From Mucilaginibacter sp. (GTDB lineage: Bacteria; Bacteroidota; Bacteroidia; Sphingobacteriales; Sphingobacteriaceae), in assembly GCF_025359345.1 (NCBI RefSeq), contig NZ_JANYGQ010000011.1, positions 26,006-90,005 of the forward strand: a DNA stretch of 64,000 nt, in the 5' to 3' direction. The notes under the pieces were generated by a model. The model had not been told where the DNA came from. It searched no databases and worked only from the letters and a program-made list of their open reading frames with translations. Of this stretch, positions 1-7,751 are shown one piece after another (the stretch's first letter is position 1; the number at the start of each line of letters is the position of its first letter). Made by a program: the position numbers and the translations under genes.

Positions 1-165
1 GTGTTTTCAGGAGATAACGAAGGATTAATTGTAGCCGAAATTGAACTTAACCACGAGGACGAGAAGTTTGAAAAACCAGCGTGGGTTACACAGGAAGTAA
101 CCGACGAGGGACGATATACAAATTCAAACTTAGCGGTACACCCGTTTAAAAACTGGACTAGTTAG
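1..165 (+). CDS. CYTH domain protein, C-terminal end (partial)
   Basis: The frame is open from the first base to a TAG at 163-165, giving 54 residues of a gene that starts before the window. The peptide has the C-terminal CYTH pattern: a GLIVAEIEL strand with alternating acidic residues, then EKPAWVTQEVT, then RYTNSNLA and a terminal HPF..W. CYTH proteins bind triphosphate through a tunnel lined with acidic and basic residues, and many Bacteroidota members are inorganic triphosphatase-like proteins of unproven substrate. It converges on the deformylase gene, with 9 bp between the stop codons. The family assignment rests only on the tail. Confidence 0.7.
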   Translation: MFSGDNEGLIVAEIELNHEDEKFEKPAWVTQEVTDEGRYTNSNLAVHPFKNWTS

Positions 166-174
166 AAGACTGGA

Positions 175-660
175 CTACCCCCTCCATTTAAAGGACTTAT
201 CGTCAATTGCCCGCATGGTGCATAGTACGCCATTTAAATGATCGTATTCGTGCTGCAACAGCTCAGATAGTGCGCCTTCCATTTGCCATTGTTGTGGTTG
301 CCAGTTTTCGTCGAGGTATTTGATGGTTAGGGATTGGTGTCTTTTTACTTTTACGAGCAGGTTTGGGAAACTCATGCAATCGTCCCACAGTTCAAATAAC
401 TCGTCGCTCAGGTTATGCAGTTCGGGATTAATGAACACTACCGGTTTATCAATGTTCATATAAACTAGTCTTTTCATTATCCCCAATTGTGGAGCAGCTA
501 TTGCCCTGCCAAAGTTGTATTTAAGCCTGATTTCCTTCATTACATTATCCATATCGGCTACCCATCCTTTAACAAGGGGCAACTCGGCTTGCAAAACGGG
601 ATCGCAGGTTTCGTACAGACGCGCATCGCCCAGCAAAAGTAAATCGGAAAGGGTTTTCAT
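175..660 (-). CDS. Divergent peptide deformylase
   Basis: 161 residues, a usual length for peptide deformylase, which removes the formyl group from nascent N-terminal methionine using a bound metal. All three motifs can be found but two are altered. Motif 1 reads GRAIAAPQLG, with Ala where the second Gly of GxGxAAxQ is expected. Motif 2 is DDCMS instead of EGCLS, keeping the Cys metal ligand. Motif 3 is QHEYDHLNG, with both His ligands and the catalytic Glu intact. Activity is therefore plausible, but this may be a secondary paralogue rather than the housekeeping enzyme. The gene stands alone; its start faces a short region with a candidate small RNA. Confidence 0.8.
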   Translation of the reverse strand: MKTLSDLLLLGDARLYETCDPVLQAELPLVKGWVADMDNVMKEIRLKYNFGRAIAAPQLGIMKRLVYMNIDKPVVFINPELHNLSDELFELWDDCMSFPNLLVKVKRHQSLTIKYLDENWQPQQWQMEGALSELLQHEYDHLNGVLCTMRAIDDKSFKWRG

Positions 661-751
661 ATAATAGCACTTTAAACGGCCAAAATTAAGGGTTTTTGGT
701 TACCGTGCGGGTTTTTATCTATACAAACCGCCTGCTGGTCGATTGCTTTTT

Positions 752-779
752 TTTGTTGATAGCGGTTGAGGTAGTTTTG
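752..779 (+). promoter_or_regulatory. Bacteroidota-type promoter for a candidate small RNA
   Basis: A perfect TAnnTTTG -7 element (TAGTTTTG, 772-779) has a TTTG at 752-755, 16 bp upstream; this spacing is slightly short of the usual one. No open reading frame follows before the terminator at 834-870, so the promoter would drive a short untranslated transcript. Confidence 0.4.
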
Positions 780-785
780 TAACGC

Positions 786-870
786 TTATTAACGCAAATA
801 CCCAATTTGCTTTATGTGATAAAGGTTTAGGTTAAGGCCTCCGGACAGCGAGTGTTAGGAGGCCTTTTTT
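786..870 (+). ncRNA. Candidate small RNA (about 85 nt), unknown family
   Basis: The stretch runs from a predicted start about 7 nt after the TAGTTTTG box to the T-run of a strong intrinsic terminator. It holds no reading frame of useful size; the only ATG is followed at once by TGA. The neighbouring deformylase is on the other strand, and the nearest upstream plus-strand gene ends at 165, so the terminator is not obviously serving a known gene. I do not recognise it as 6S, SRP, tmRNA or RNase P RNA. Existence is inferred from promoter plus terminator only. Confidence 0.35.
834..870 (+). terminator. Intrinsic terminator
   Basis: AAGGCCTCC (834-842) pairs with GGAGGCCTT (858-866) around a 15-nt loop and is followed directly by a run of T. 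It is a strong plus-strand terminator with no plus-strand coding gene within 650 bp upstream. Confidence 0.75.
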
Positions 871-995
871 GTTGCACCCATTCACGTCCTTGCGATTTGT
901 AGCTTTCTTCCCCAAAAATACCACATCTGTATTATTGATGCCGCCTTTGTAAAGCCGTTGGTTTGTAATTTAAAAACAAACAAAAATTAAAACCC

Positions 996-1484
996 ATGAA
1001 AAAAGCATTTACATTGATGGCTGCGGTACTGGTATTGTTTACCATCGCCTGCAAAAAAGACAGCACTACCAAAAAAGCCGCTTCTGGCGAAAACAGCTGG
1101 ATATTAGATGGTGTAACCTACAAAACCGGGATTACCAGTCGGGCCAACACGTCCGGCGGCGACAAAACCACTTTAATAAACTTTTGGACAGCGGTGCCCA
1201 CTTCTGACTTTCGGGTTAACGGGGTTTCCGTGAGCTTCGCAACAGTGCCAACTGCAAGTGGAACATTCAAGCTAAAAGGCGGCGTGGGCGGAACGCTTAC
1301 TGCAAGCCAGTTTGAACTTGCGGCTTCAACCCTTACAAAAACCTACGCCTACCTGGGCACCGATGTTGACATAACCGTAACTGTTACCGGCGGAAAAGTA
1401 AAAGTTGTTATCCCTGAAATAACGCTGAAATGCACCACCAGCGATCCTGATGTAAAACTTTCGGGTACCGTGCAGGAGCTATAA
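996..1484 (+). CDS. Putative lipoprotein of unknown function
   Basis: 162 residues. The N-terminus is a lipoprotein signal (MKKAFTLMAAVLVLFTIAC) with the acylated Cys at about residue 19, followed by a Lys-rich linker. The mature part, with an ENSWILDGVTYK opening and many Thr/Val/Gly residues, looks like a small beta-sandwich. I do not recognise a family; comparable short lipoproteins are common in Bacteroidota. It is monocistronic: an orphan terminator lies upstream and the next gene is on the other strand. Confidence 0.7.
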   Translation: MKKAFTLMAAVLVLFTIACKKDSTTKKAASGENSWILDGVTYKTGITSRANTSGGDKTTLINFWTAVPTSDFRVNGVSVSFATVPTASGTFKLKGGVGGTLTASQFELAASTLTKTYAYLGTDVDITVTVTGGKVKVVIPEITLKCTTSDPDVKLSGTVQEL

Positions 1485-1495
1485 TCCGCGTGATT

Positions 1496-1532
1496 AAAAA
1501 AAAAACAGGGCCCCGGTTCTGCGGGAGCCCTG
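1496..1532 (-). terminator. Strong intrinsic terminator on the minus strand
   Basis: CAGGGC at 1506-1511 pairs with GCCCTG at 1527-1532, with further pairing inside. Ten A residues at 1496-1505 become the U-tract on the minus strand. It lies 277 bp beyond the end of the DUF4142 gene and just after the stop of the plus-strand lipoprotein gene, so it either ends a long trailer or belongs to a separate short transcript. Confidence 0.7.
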
Positions 1533-1637
1533 CCTGGTGAGCTGCTGAAATAACACTGAAGTAGAATTTGTGCCCCTGTACTTGTCTGTGTTCCCACCAA
1601 ATTTTATAAAGCGTTGGTCGCTTTTTATCTAAACCTC
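1496..1637 (-). ncRNA. Second candidate small RNA (about 140 nt)
   Basis: On the minus strand a perfect TAnnTTTG box (complement of 1643-1650) precedes about 140 nt ending in the strong terminator at 1496-1532. No convincing coding frame exists here. I found no well-spaced -33 element, and read-through from the DUF4142 gene is an alternative explanation, so confidence is low. Confidence 0.25.
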
Positions 1638-1809
1638 TGTAACAAAAATAACACACAAAATTGGCTGGCGGTTATACAATGCCGTACAAGATGATACATT
1701 TTGGTACACGGAATTTTTAGCTAAGAACGAAGCAAAAAAAGAAACGAACGCAACAAAAAAGGGAACAGGCGCCATACCCATTCCCCTCTTTAAACAGCGA
1801 GTGTGCTTA

Positions 1810-2394
1810 TTATTTCATACTATCATGTATCTTATTGATGGCATCAAGGTGCGTTTGCACCACCGGCGCGGTCTTAACGGCGAAAGCTTTTAATTCGCTG
1901 TCTTTACAATCCTTAGCCGCCATGTTCAGCAGGTCGAGGGTTTTCTTGTGGCCGTCAACCATTGCATCAACATAGGCTTTGTCAAAATCTTTACCCGATA
2001 ATTTAGAAAGGTCATCTAGTTTTTTCTGATGATCGGCATCTGGTGCGGCTGGCAGCGTAATGTTTTTTGCTTTTGCAATGGCAGCCAGTTCGTCATTTGC
2101 CTTCCCATGGTCGGTAACCATCATATCGGCAAAGTTTTTAACCTGTGGATTGCTTGCTTTTGTTTGCGCCAGTTTACCCAAGGCAACTTCGGCCAAACCG
2201 CCGTTGGCAGCGTCAGTAGCGAATTTAGCATCTTCGGCAGTTACCGCTATGCCTCCCGTGGCCGCAACATTTGTAGTGGTGTCCTTGGTTTTGTTTAAAC
2301 TATCGGCATTTTCTTTGGCATCCTTGTTGCCGCCGCAACTCTGCATAGCACAGGCTGCAAATGCGATTACTATCGCGAAACTTAACTTCTTCAT
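1810..2394 (-). CDS. DUF4142 family lipoprotein
   Basis: 194 residues. The signal peptide ends at a lipobox (MQSC, Cys about residue 20), followed by a low-complexity linker rich in Asp, Lys and Thr to about residue 50. The rest is a helical DUF4142 domain: FATDAANGGLAEVALGKLA, then VKNFADMMVTDHGKANDEL, then VDGHKKTLDLL and a final VVQTHLDAI. DUF4142 proteins are ferritin-like four-helix proteins of the periplasm or outer membrane with no settled function. The gene is monocistronic. Confidence 0.85.
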   Translation of the reverse strand: MKKLSFAIVIAFAACAMQSCGGNKDAKENADSLNKTKDTTTNVAATGGIAVTAEDAKFATDAANGGLAEVALGKLAQTKASNPQVKNFADMMVTDHGKANDELAAIAKAKNITLPAAPDADHQKKLDDLSKLSGKDFDKAYVDAMVDGHKKTLDLLNMAAKDCKDSELKAFAVKTAPVVQTHLDAINKIHDSMK

Positions 2395-2493
2395 AGGTAC
2401 TTAGTTAGTGTGTTTATAAATTCAATAAACAAACAACCGATACGCCATTAAGGTTTTAACTTTTAAATAAAATATAATCGTAAAAGGGAAAAG

Positions 2494-2620
2494 AACGAGA
2501 ATCAAGAGCCAAGAATCAAGACGAGGGAGACAAATTTTTATTCTATTCAGTAGCAAACTGTTGAATTGGGATTGTTTTTTATCTTGACTCCTGGTTCTTG
2601 ATTCTTGAACTCTTGCTTCT
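2494..2620. repeat. Intergenic inverted repeat, CAAGAATCAAGA vocabulary
   Basis: The left arm (about 2494-2522) repeats CAAGAG and CAAGAATCAAGA. The right arm (about 2583-2620) is its near-complement with TTCTTGATTCTTG. The spacer is about 60 bp and A/T-rich. It lies between the DUF4142 start and the 3' end of the YceH-like gene, and could mark the end of that transcript. Confidence 0.65.
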
Positions 2621-2626
2621 AAATCT

Positions 2627-3277
2627 TTATGTCAGTTCCTTCATCAATTTATCAAAAGCTTCGCGTAGTTCAGCAAGTTCGGTTTCCAGCTTGGTTACCC
2701 GTGCCTCAAGGGCGCCGCGGCTGCTTATCGGTGCGTCATCATTAAAATCGTCCTCGGTAAACTCGGGTACACCGCTCAACAGGTGGGCATAGCGCACTTC
2801 TTTTTGCCCCGGGCGGCGGGGCAACTGCATTAAAAAGGGCAGTTCTGGACTGCTTAGCCGCTCCAGTTTCTCCTGCACTTCTTCTATCGATTCAAACTCG
2901 TACATCCTGCCCGAGTTGGTATTTATCTCGCCGGGCGTTTGTGGTCCCCGCAACATTAAAAGGCAAATTATGGCTACCTCGGCCGGTAATACAGGGTACA
3001 CAATGGCAAAGTTATGTTTGTATTTTACGCTGCGGATTGACCCTCCGGTGGCTGTTGATATTAGCCCGCGCCGCTTCAGCGTGTTTAATGCCTGGGCAAC
3101 TGTGTCGTCATCATAATTAACAACCGGCCGGCGCGATGTCTTCTGGTTACAGGCAAGCGTAAGGCTGTTAATGGTCATGGGGTAATAATCGGGCGTGGTT
3201 TTGCTTTTCTCCATCAGCGAGCCAAGCACGCGCAATTCAACAGCATCAAGTACGGGTAATGTTATTGGTGAATCCAT
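2627..3277 (-). CDS. YceH-like DUF480 protein
   Basis: 216 residues, the normal size for this family. The N-terminal part carries the conserved LPVLDAVELRVLGSLMEKS, then TPDYYPMT and CNQKTSRRPV, typical of the tandem winged-helix DUF480/YceH fold. LLMLRGPQTPGEIN opens the second winged helix. The tail (about 185-216) is a predicted coiled coil (LEARVTKLETELAELREAF). The biochemical role of YceH proteins is not established. The ATG at 3275-3277 is the first in frame and fits the family start. Confidence 0.85.
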   Translation of the reverse strand: MDSPITLPVLDAVELRVLGSLMEKSKTTPDYYPMTINSLTLACNQKTSRRPVVNYDDDTVAQALNTLKRRGLISTATGGSIRSVKYKHNFAIVYPVLPAEVAIICLLMLRGPQTPGEINTNSGRMYEFESIEEVQEKLERLSSPELPFLMQLPRRPGQKEVRYAHLLSGVPEFTEDDFNDDAPISSRGALEARVTKLETELAELREAFDKLMKELT

Positions 3278-3293
3278 GAGGCTAATATATTGA

Positions 3294-3433
3294 ATTTCGG
3301 ATGTCGGATGTTCGATTTCGGATTTAATTAATATTGAATTAGCGATTTTTTGTTAACGGATATCTCCTTTGTGTATCTTTCAACTGTATTCCCCGTCCAA
3401 AAAATCCGAAATCGAACATCCGACATCCGAAAT
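3294..3433. repeat. Perfect 32-bp inverted repeat in a divergent promoter region
   Basis: 3294-3325 and 3402-3433 are exact reverse complements over 32 bases, built from ATTTCGGATGTCGGATG and TTCGATTTCGG phrases. The spacer is 76 bp. The element fills most of the gap between the divergently transcribed YceH-like and MBL genes, so any promoter for either gene must lie in or right beside it. Confidence 0.9.
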
Positions 3434-3463
3434 AAGAAATAATACCGTTATTTGTATCCTCAT

Positions 3464-4300
3464 ATGTCACTTTTCATCGCATCATTAAATTCGGGCAGTA
3501 ACGGTAATTGCTATTACGTGGGTAACGAGCACGAAGCCGTATTGATTGATGCCGGCATATCCTGCCGCGAAACCGAGCGGCGTATGTTACGGCTGGGGCT
3601 GTCGATGAAAAAAGTAAAGGCCATTTTTGTATCGCACGAACATTCCGACCACATCAATGGTATCCCGGTTATCGCCAAAAAATACCACCTGCCGGTTTAC
3701 ATTACACCGCCAACATTGCAGCGAGGCGGACTACAGCTTGAGCAGGAACTGGTTATCTCCTTCGGCGCCTTTGAAACCGTTGTTATTGGCGATTTACATG
3801 TCTCCGCTTTCCCCAAACAGCACGATGCCAGCAATCCGCATAGTTTTTCGATAACCTGCCGGGGTATTAAAGTTGGGGTGTTTACTGATATAGGCGTTGT
3901 TTGCGAAAACCTTATCAGCCACTTCAGCCAGTGCCACGCAGCCTTTCTGGAGGCAAATTATGATGATGAAATGCTGGATAAGGGCGGCTATCCCTACCAC
4001 CTGAAACGCCGCATCCGCGGTGGGCAGGGCCACCTGTCCAACAAACAAGCACTTGAACTTTTTGTGGCACACAAGCCGCCGTTTATGACCCACCTGCTGC
4101 TATCGCACCTCTCAAAAAATAATAACGATCCGCAATTGGTACAGCAACTTTTCGACGAATGCGCCGGTGGTGTAAATATTATTGTTGCTTCACGATACGC
4201 GGAAAGTGAAGTTTACTATATTGGCCAACGGGTGGAGAGCTACGCCATACAGCAAAGCGGCGTGGTTGACTTTAAGGCGCAACAAATATCGTTGTTTTAG
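3464..4300 (+). CDS. MBL-fold metallohydrolase (YycJ/WalJ-like)
   Basis: 278 residues from the ATG at 3464; an in-frame TTG 12 bp upstream is less likely because family members begin with MSLFIASLNSGSNGN. Metal-binding motif HEHSDHINGIP is at about residue 60, followed by further His/Asp ligands (PKQHDASNPHSF, FTDIG, LSHLS). This architecture matches YycJ/WalJ-type metallo-beta-lactamase fold proteins, which are 5'-3' exonuclease-like enzymes linked to DNA repair in Firmicutes. The substrate here is not known. No operon partners: the next gene is convergent. Confidence 0.85.
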   Translation: MSLFIASLNSGSNGNCYYVGNEHEAVLIDAGISCRETERRMLRLGLSMKKVKAIFVSHEHSDHINGIPVIAKKYHLPVYITPPTLQRGGLQLEQELVISFGAFETVVIGDLHVSAFPKQHDASNPHSFSITCRGIKVGVFTDIGVVCENLISHFSQCHAAFLEANYDDEMLDKGGYPYHLKRRIRGGQGHLSNKQALELFVAHKPPFMTHLLLSHLSKNNNDPQLVQQLFDECAGGVNIIVASRYAESEVYYIGQRVESYAIQQSGVVDFKAQQISLF

Positions 4301-4388
4301 GGAAGGTCCCTTTAACCGACCGATGGAATATTGAATCTCTGATCAAAACACTCACTATTCACAATTCTCCACTCACTGCTTCACCTCG

Positions 4389-5048
4389 TTATCTGCCCGT
4401 AATTTTCCCGCTCCAGTGCCAGGCCATTTTGGGGTCTTCGCGTAATACGGTATCAAATAATTTATGATAGTTTTCGGACGTGTTTTTAAAAAAGGAGGTA
4501 TCCTGGTGCGCGTTCAGCAGGTCATTTTTAAGGGAAACTGAAAATAATTTATACAAATCGGCCAGCATGTCATTTTTTGATGCTTCGGCCATCAGGATGC
4601 AAAAGTTTACATGTGCGTCTATACAGTCTTCAACCAGGTTCTCGTTCGCAGCCTTTGTGCGTTTCTTTAGTGCGTGTTCGAGCTTTGAGATATCATTGCC
4701 GGTGCGGTTCATAGCCGCCTTTTCGGCAATCTTCATTTCCAGTATCTCGCGCACCTCGTCAATGTGTTTAGCTGATGCCCGTTTAAGGCGCTGCCCCAGC
4801 GGCTCATTAATGCCAGAGCTATCTTCAACAAAGGTACCGATGCCCTGCTGCACCCGCAGGAATCCGGAGTTTACTAAAGTTTTAACGGCTTCGCGGATGG
4901 TGGAGCGGCCTACGCCAAAACTTTTCATCAGTTCGGCCTCAACGGGTAGCTTCTGGTTAACTTTGTAAAGGCCTTTTAATATTTGTTCCTGTAATGTACC
5001 AGCAACTTCGTCGGCCAATGATTTTCGCGTAATTAGGGTTGGGTTCAT
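4389..5048 (-). CDS. FadR/GntR-family transcriptional regulator
   Basis: 219 residues from the ATG at 5046-5048, which places MNPTLITRKSLADEV at the N-terminus; a start 48 bp further upstream adds a non-conserved extension. The N-terminal winged helix is clear: LPVEAELMKSFGVGRSTIREAVKTL with LRVQQGIGTFV as the wing. An all-helical FCD-type ligand domain follows (EILEMKIAEKAA, then HVNFCILMAEASKN and NYHKLFDTVL). FadR-type regulators respond to small carboxylates or sugar acids. The adjacent genes are not obvious targets. Confidence 0.85.
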   Translation of the reverse strand: MNPTLITRKSLADEVAGTLQEQILKGLYKVNQKLPVEAELMKSFGVGRSTIREAVKTLVNSGFLRVQQGIGTFVEDSSGINEPLGQRLKRASAKHIDEVREILEMKIAEKAAMNRTGNDISKLEHALKKRTKAANENLVEDCIDAHVNFCILMAEASKNDMLADLYKLFSVSLKNDLLNAHQDTSFFKNTSENYHKLFDTVLREDPKMAWHWSGKITGR

Positions 5049-5251
5049 CGTATCATCTGACGAGTATAAATATACGCGTAGTTTCAGGCATAGCAAGGGT
5101 TTTCATATTAACGTTATGTAACATTTTGATGTAGTTATTATTTGCTGCAGCCCACGTTTTAAATCGCCCGGGGTTTATCATTTTGTTGATATTAACCTCA
5201 TAGTTGTTTTAATCCCGATGCTTAATTTCGTCTTTTATAAATGCAAAAAAC

Positions 5252-6160
5252 ATGCAACGACGATCGCTTATTAAAAACCTTGGCGGGCTGCTTTTAATCC
5301 CGGCACTGCCTTCTTTCGGCGCCATTGCGACGGATAAAAAACCGATGCTTCGGGTTGCACACCTCACCGACATTCATTTAAAAGACAAATGGGATGCGCC
5401 AGCGCGTTTTGCAAAATGCCTGCATCACGTACAGCAGCAGCCCGGCGTTGATTTTATTTTAAATGGCGGCGATGTGGTTTTTGATATAAATAAAGAAAAC
5501 CTGGATGTTGTAAATGCACAATGGAGCCTGTGGCACAAAACCCTTAAAGCGGAATGCAACCTGCCCATGCATTATGTTTTGGGCAATCATGACGTATGGT
5601 GGAGCGAAAGCGATAAAGGCCAAACCCTGTATGGCAAAAAGTACTCGATGGACCAATTAAAGCTGGCAACCCCGTACTACAGCTTTGCACAAAACGGCTG
5701 GAAGTTTATTATGCTGGATAGCGTGCACCTGGATATTGATAACACTTGGTACATAGGCAAGCTTGGCGAGGAGCAATTTACCTGGCTGCAAGCAGAACTT
5801 CAAAATACGCCTGCAACTATGCCCGTTTGCGTATTATCGCATATCCCTATTTTATCAGCTACGCTGATGGTGGATGATATTGCTGATGGCAGCAATAAAT
5901 GGGAAATATTAGGCGGCGATATGCATACCGATACAGGTAAAATCGTCGATCTGTTTTATCTCCATCCCAACGTAAAGCTGTGCCTAAGCGGCCACATACA
6001 CCTGCGCGACAAGGTGGTTTATAACGACGTAACCTATATATGTAACGGGGCGGTTAGCGGTGCCTGGTGGGAAGGCAACAAACACCAAACCGCCGCCGGT
6101 TACGGCCTTATTGATTTTTATGCTGATGGAACGTTTACGGAACAGTATATAAATTACTGA
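5252..6160 (+). CDS. Tat-exported calcineurin-like metallophosphoesterase
   Basis: 302 residues. The N-terminus has a twin-arginine-like signal (MQRRSLIKNLGGLLLIPAL). The phosphoesterase signatures follow in order: HLTDIHL (metal ligands Asp and His), GGDVVFD, LGNHDVWW, SHIPIL and CLSGHIHLRD. These are the five blocks of the calcineurin-like fold with a two-metal centre. The protein should act in the periplasm on a phosphomono- or diester; the substrate cannot be read from the sequence. Divergent from the GntR regulator with a 200-bp gap, and convergent with the mla operon. Confidence 0.87.
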   Translation: MQRRSLIKNLGGLLLIPALPSFGAIATDKKPMLRVAHLTDIHLKDKWDAPARFAKCLHHVQQQPGVDFILNGGDVVFDINKENLDVVNAQWSLWHKTLKAECNLPMHYVLGNHDVWWSESDKGQTLYGKKYSMDQLKLATPYYSFAQNGWKFIMLDSVHLDIDNTWYIGKLGEEQFTWLQAELQNTPATMPVCVLSHIPILSATLMVDDIADGSNKWEILGGDMHTDTGKIVDLFYLHPNVKLCLSGHIHLRDKVVYNDVTYICNGAVSGAWWEGNKHQTAAGYGLIDFYADGTFTEQYINY

Positions 6161-6200
6161 CCCCTGTAATTACGGCCGCCAAATTCAAAAGCGTTAAACC

Positions 6201-6965
6201 CTACTGTTGATCTGTTTTTGGTTTCTTGGCATCTTCAGCGGCCTTCGCTTTTTTAATAGAATCCTGCAGGGCTTTTTTCTTCTTTTTATTAAAGAAACCC
6301 TTTAACAGAAAATTACTTTGCGCAGCCTTCAAGTCGGTATTTAACGTTGTGGTGGTAGCGTGCACGTTAGCCATAGTCGTTTTGGCCTGCCTAACGGTAC
6401 CTTCCAGGTCTTTCGATAATTTATCGCTGTTCAGCAAACGCCCGATACTGCCTTTGCCGCTATTTATTTTAGCCACAATTTCCGATAGCCCGGATGTCAG
6501 CGATTCTGCATTATCAGCCACCTTTGTCAGCTTGTTTATTATCTTGTCAACATCAAGCGGGGGTATTGATGCCAGCTGCCCGCCGGGAGATACTGGGGTG
6601 GTGCTTGTAATGCCGCCGGGGGCAATAACCACCAGCTTATCGCCCATCAGGCCATCGCTGCCTATGCTGATTTTTGAGTCGGTCTTTATAAATTTCTTTA
6701 CTTCGTCATTCAGGGTAAGATCAACCCGTACTGAGCTGTCGGTTACAATAGTTATATTTTGCACTACGCCCACGTTTATACCGGCAAAGCGTACATTGTT
6801 ACCCACCTGCAGGCCGTTTACATTTTTAAAGGTGCCGTAAACCCCAAAGGTTGAACTGAACAGGTTTTTTTTGTTGCCTATAAAAAAAACTATTAATACC
6901 AGCACCAGTAAGCCTATAAAGGTAAAAATGCCAATTTTTATTTTTTGTGATGCTGTTGCTTTCAT
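6201..6965 (-). CDS. mlaD: MlaD-like MCE-domain lipid transport protein
   Basis: 254 residues. One membrane anchor (about 10-28, IGIFTFIGLLVLVLIVFFIG) is followed by a single MCE domain (about 35-115) with GTFKNVNGLQVGNNVRFAGINVG. The C-terminal half is helical and ends in a Lys-rich tail. MCE proteins form hexameric rings that carry phospholipids between inner and outer membranes. It is the last gene of a three-gene operon; its ATG overlaps the stop of the ATPase gene by 4 bp. The Mla gene name is by analogy; Bacteroidota versions are only distantly related to the E. coli proteins. Confidence 0.85.
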   Translation of the reverse strand: MKATASQKIKIGIFTFIGLLVLVLIVFFIGNKKNLFSSTFGVYGTFKNVNGLQVGNNVRFAGINVGVVQNITIVTDSSVRVDLTLNDEVKKFIKTDSKISIGSDGLMGDKLVVIAPGGITSTTPVSPGGQLASIPPLDVDKIINKLTKVADNAESLTSGLSEIVAKINSGKGSIGRLLNSDKLSKDLEGTVRQAKTTMANVHATTTTLNTDLKAAQSNFLLKGFFNKKKKKALQDSIKKAKAAEDAKKPKTDQQ

Positions 6966-7750
6966 GATATATCCAGAAAATATGATTTTACAATTTCGTT
7001 TTTTGATTTATGCAGCTCGTCAAATGTGCCCTCTGCAATGTATTTGCCGTCGTCCATAATTACCACCCGGTCTGATGCTATGCGGGCACATTCCATGTCG
7101 TGAGTAATAATGATGGATGACGTTTTTAGCTTTTTTTGAATGTTTAAAATAAGGTCGCTGATCTCCCGCGAGGTAATAGGATCGAGGCCCGTTGTTGGCT
7201 CGTCATATAACATAATCTCGGGGTTCACAATAATGGTTCGTGCCAGCCCCGCCCGCTTGCGCATGCCGCCCGACAGGTCCGACGGCAGTTTATCAATCGC
7301 ATCCAGCAGGCCTACGCTTTCAAGGGCTTCTTCAACCTTTTTATCTATTTCGGCCTGGTCGGTCAATTTTAAAACACGGGTAAGCGGAAACTCCAGGTTT
7401 TCGCGCACGGTCATCGAGTCGTATAGTGCCCCGCTTTGAAACAGGAAACCGATCTTCATCCGCATTTCTTTCAACTCTTCGTCTGATAGTTCCGACACCT
7501 CCCGGCCAAATACCTTAACCGAACCTTCAGTTGGTTTCAGCATACCTACGATACATTGTATGGTTACCGATTTGCCGGTACCCGAACGACCGAGGATAAC
7601 AATGTTCTCGCCCTTCCTTAGGTCGAGGTTTATGTCTTTGAGCACTTCTTTTGTGCCGAATGATTTTTTCAATCCCGAAACGCAAATAACAGTTTCCCTT
7701 TTATCGATAGTGGTATGTTTTTGTCCGGTTTTTGTTTTGTCCGCTTCCAT
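6962..7750 (-). CDS. mlaF: MlaF-like ABC transporter ATPase
   Basis: 262 residues. Walker A GRSGTGKS is at about residues 54-61, the ABC signature is LSGGMRKRAGLARTI, and Walker B reads PEIMLYDEPTTGLDP, followed by the switch His in IIITHDM. The first 22 residues are a polar extension. The ATPase powers the MCE transporter, with the permease gene just upstream (1-bp gap) and the MCE gene just downstream (4-bp overlap), so the three subunits are probably translated together. Confidence 0.9.
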   Translation of the reverse strand: MEADKTKTGQKHTTIDKRETVICVSGLKKSFGTKEVLKDINLDLRKGENIVILGRSGTGKSVTIQCIVGMLKPTEGSVKVFGREVSELSDEELKEMRMKIGFLFQSGALYDSMTVRENLEFPLTRVLKLTDQAEIDKKVEEALESVGLLDAIDKLPSDLSGGMRKRAGLARTIIVNPEIMLYDEPTTGLDPITSREISDLILNIQKKLKTSSIIITHDMECARIASDRVVIMDDGKYIAEGTFDELHKSKNEIVKSYFLDIS

Positions 7751-7751
7751 G

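Noticed and set aside
2029..2404. Long plus-strand frames antisense to the DUF4142 gene.
   Set aside because: Shadow of the strongly coding minus strand; no signal or family resemblance.
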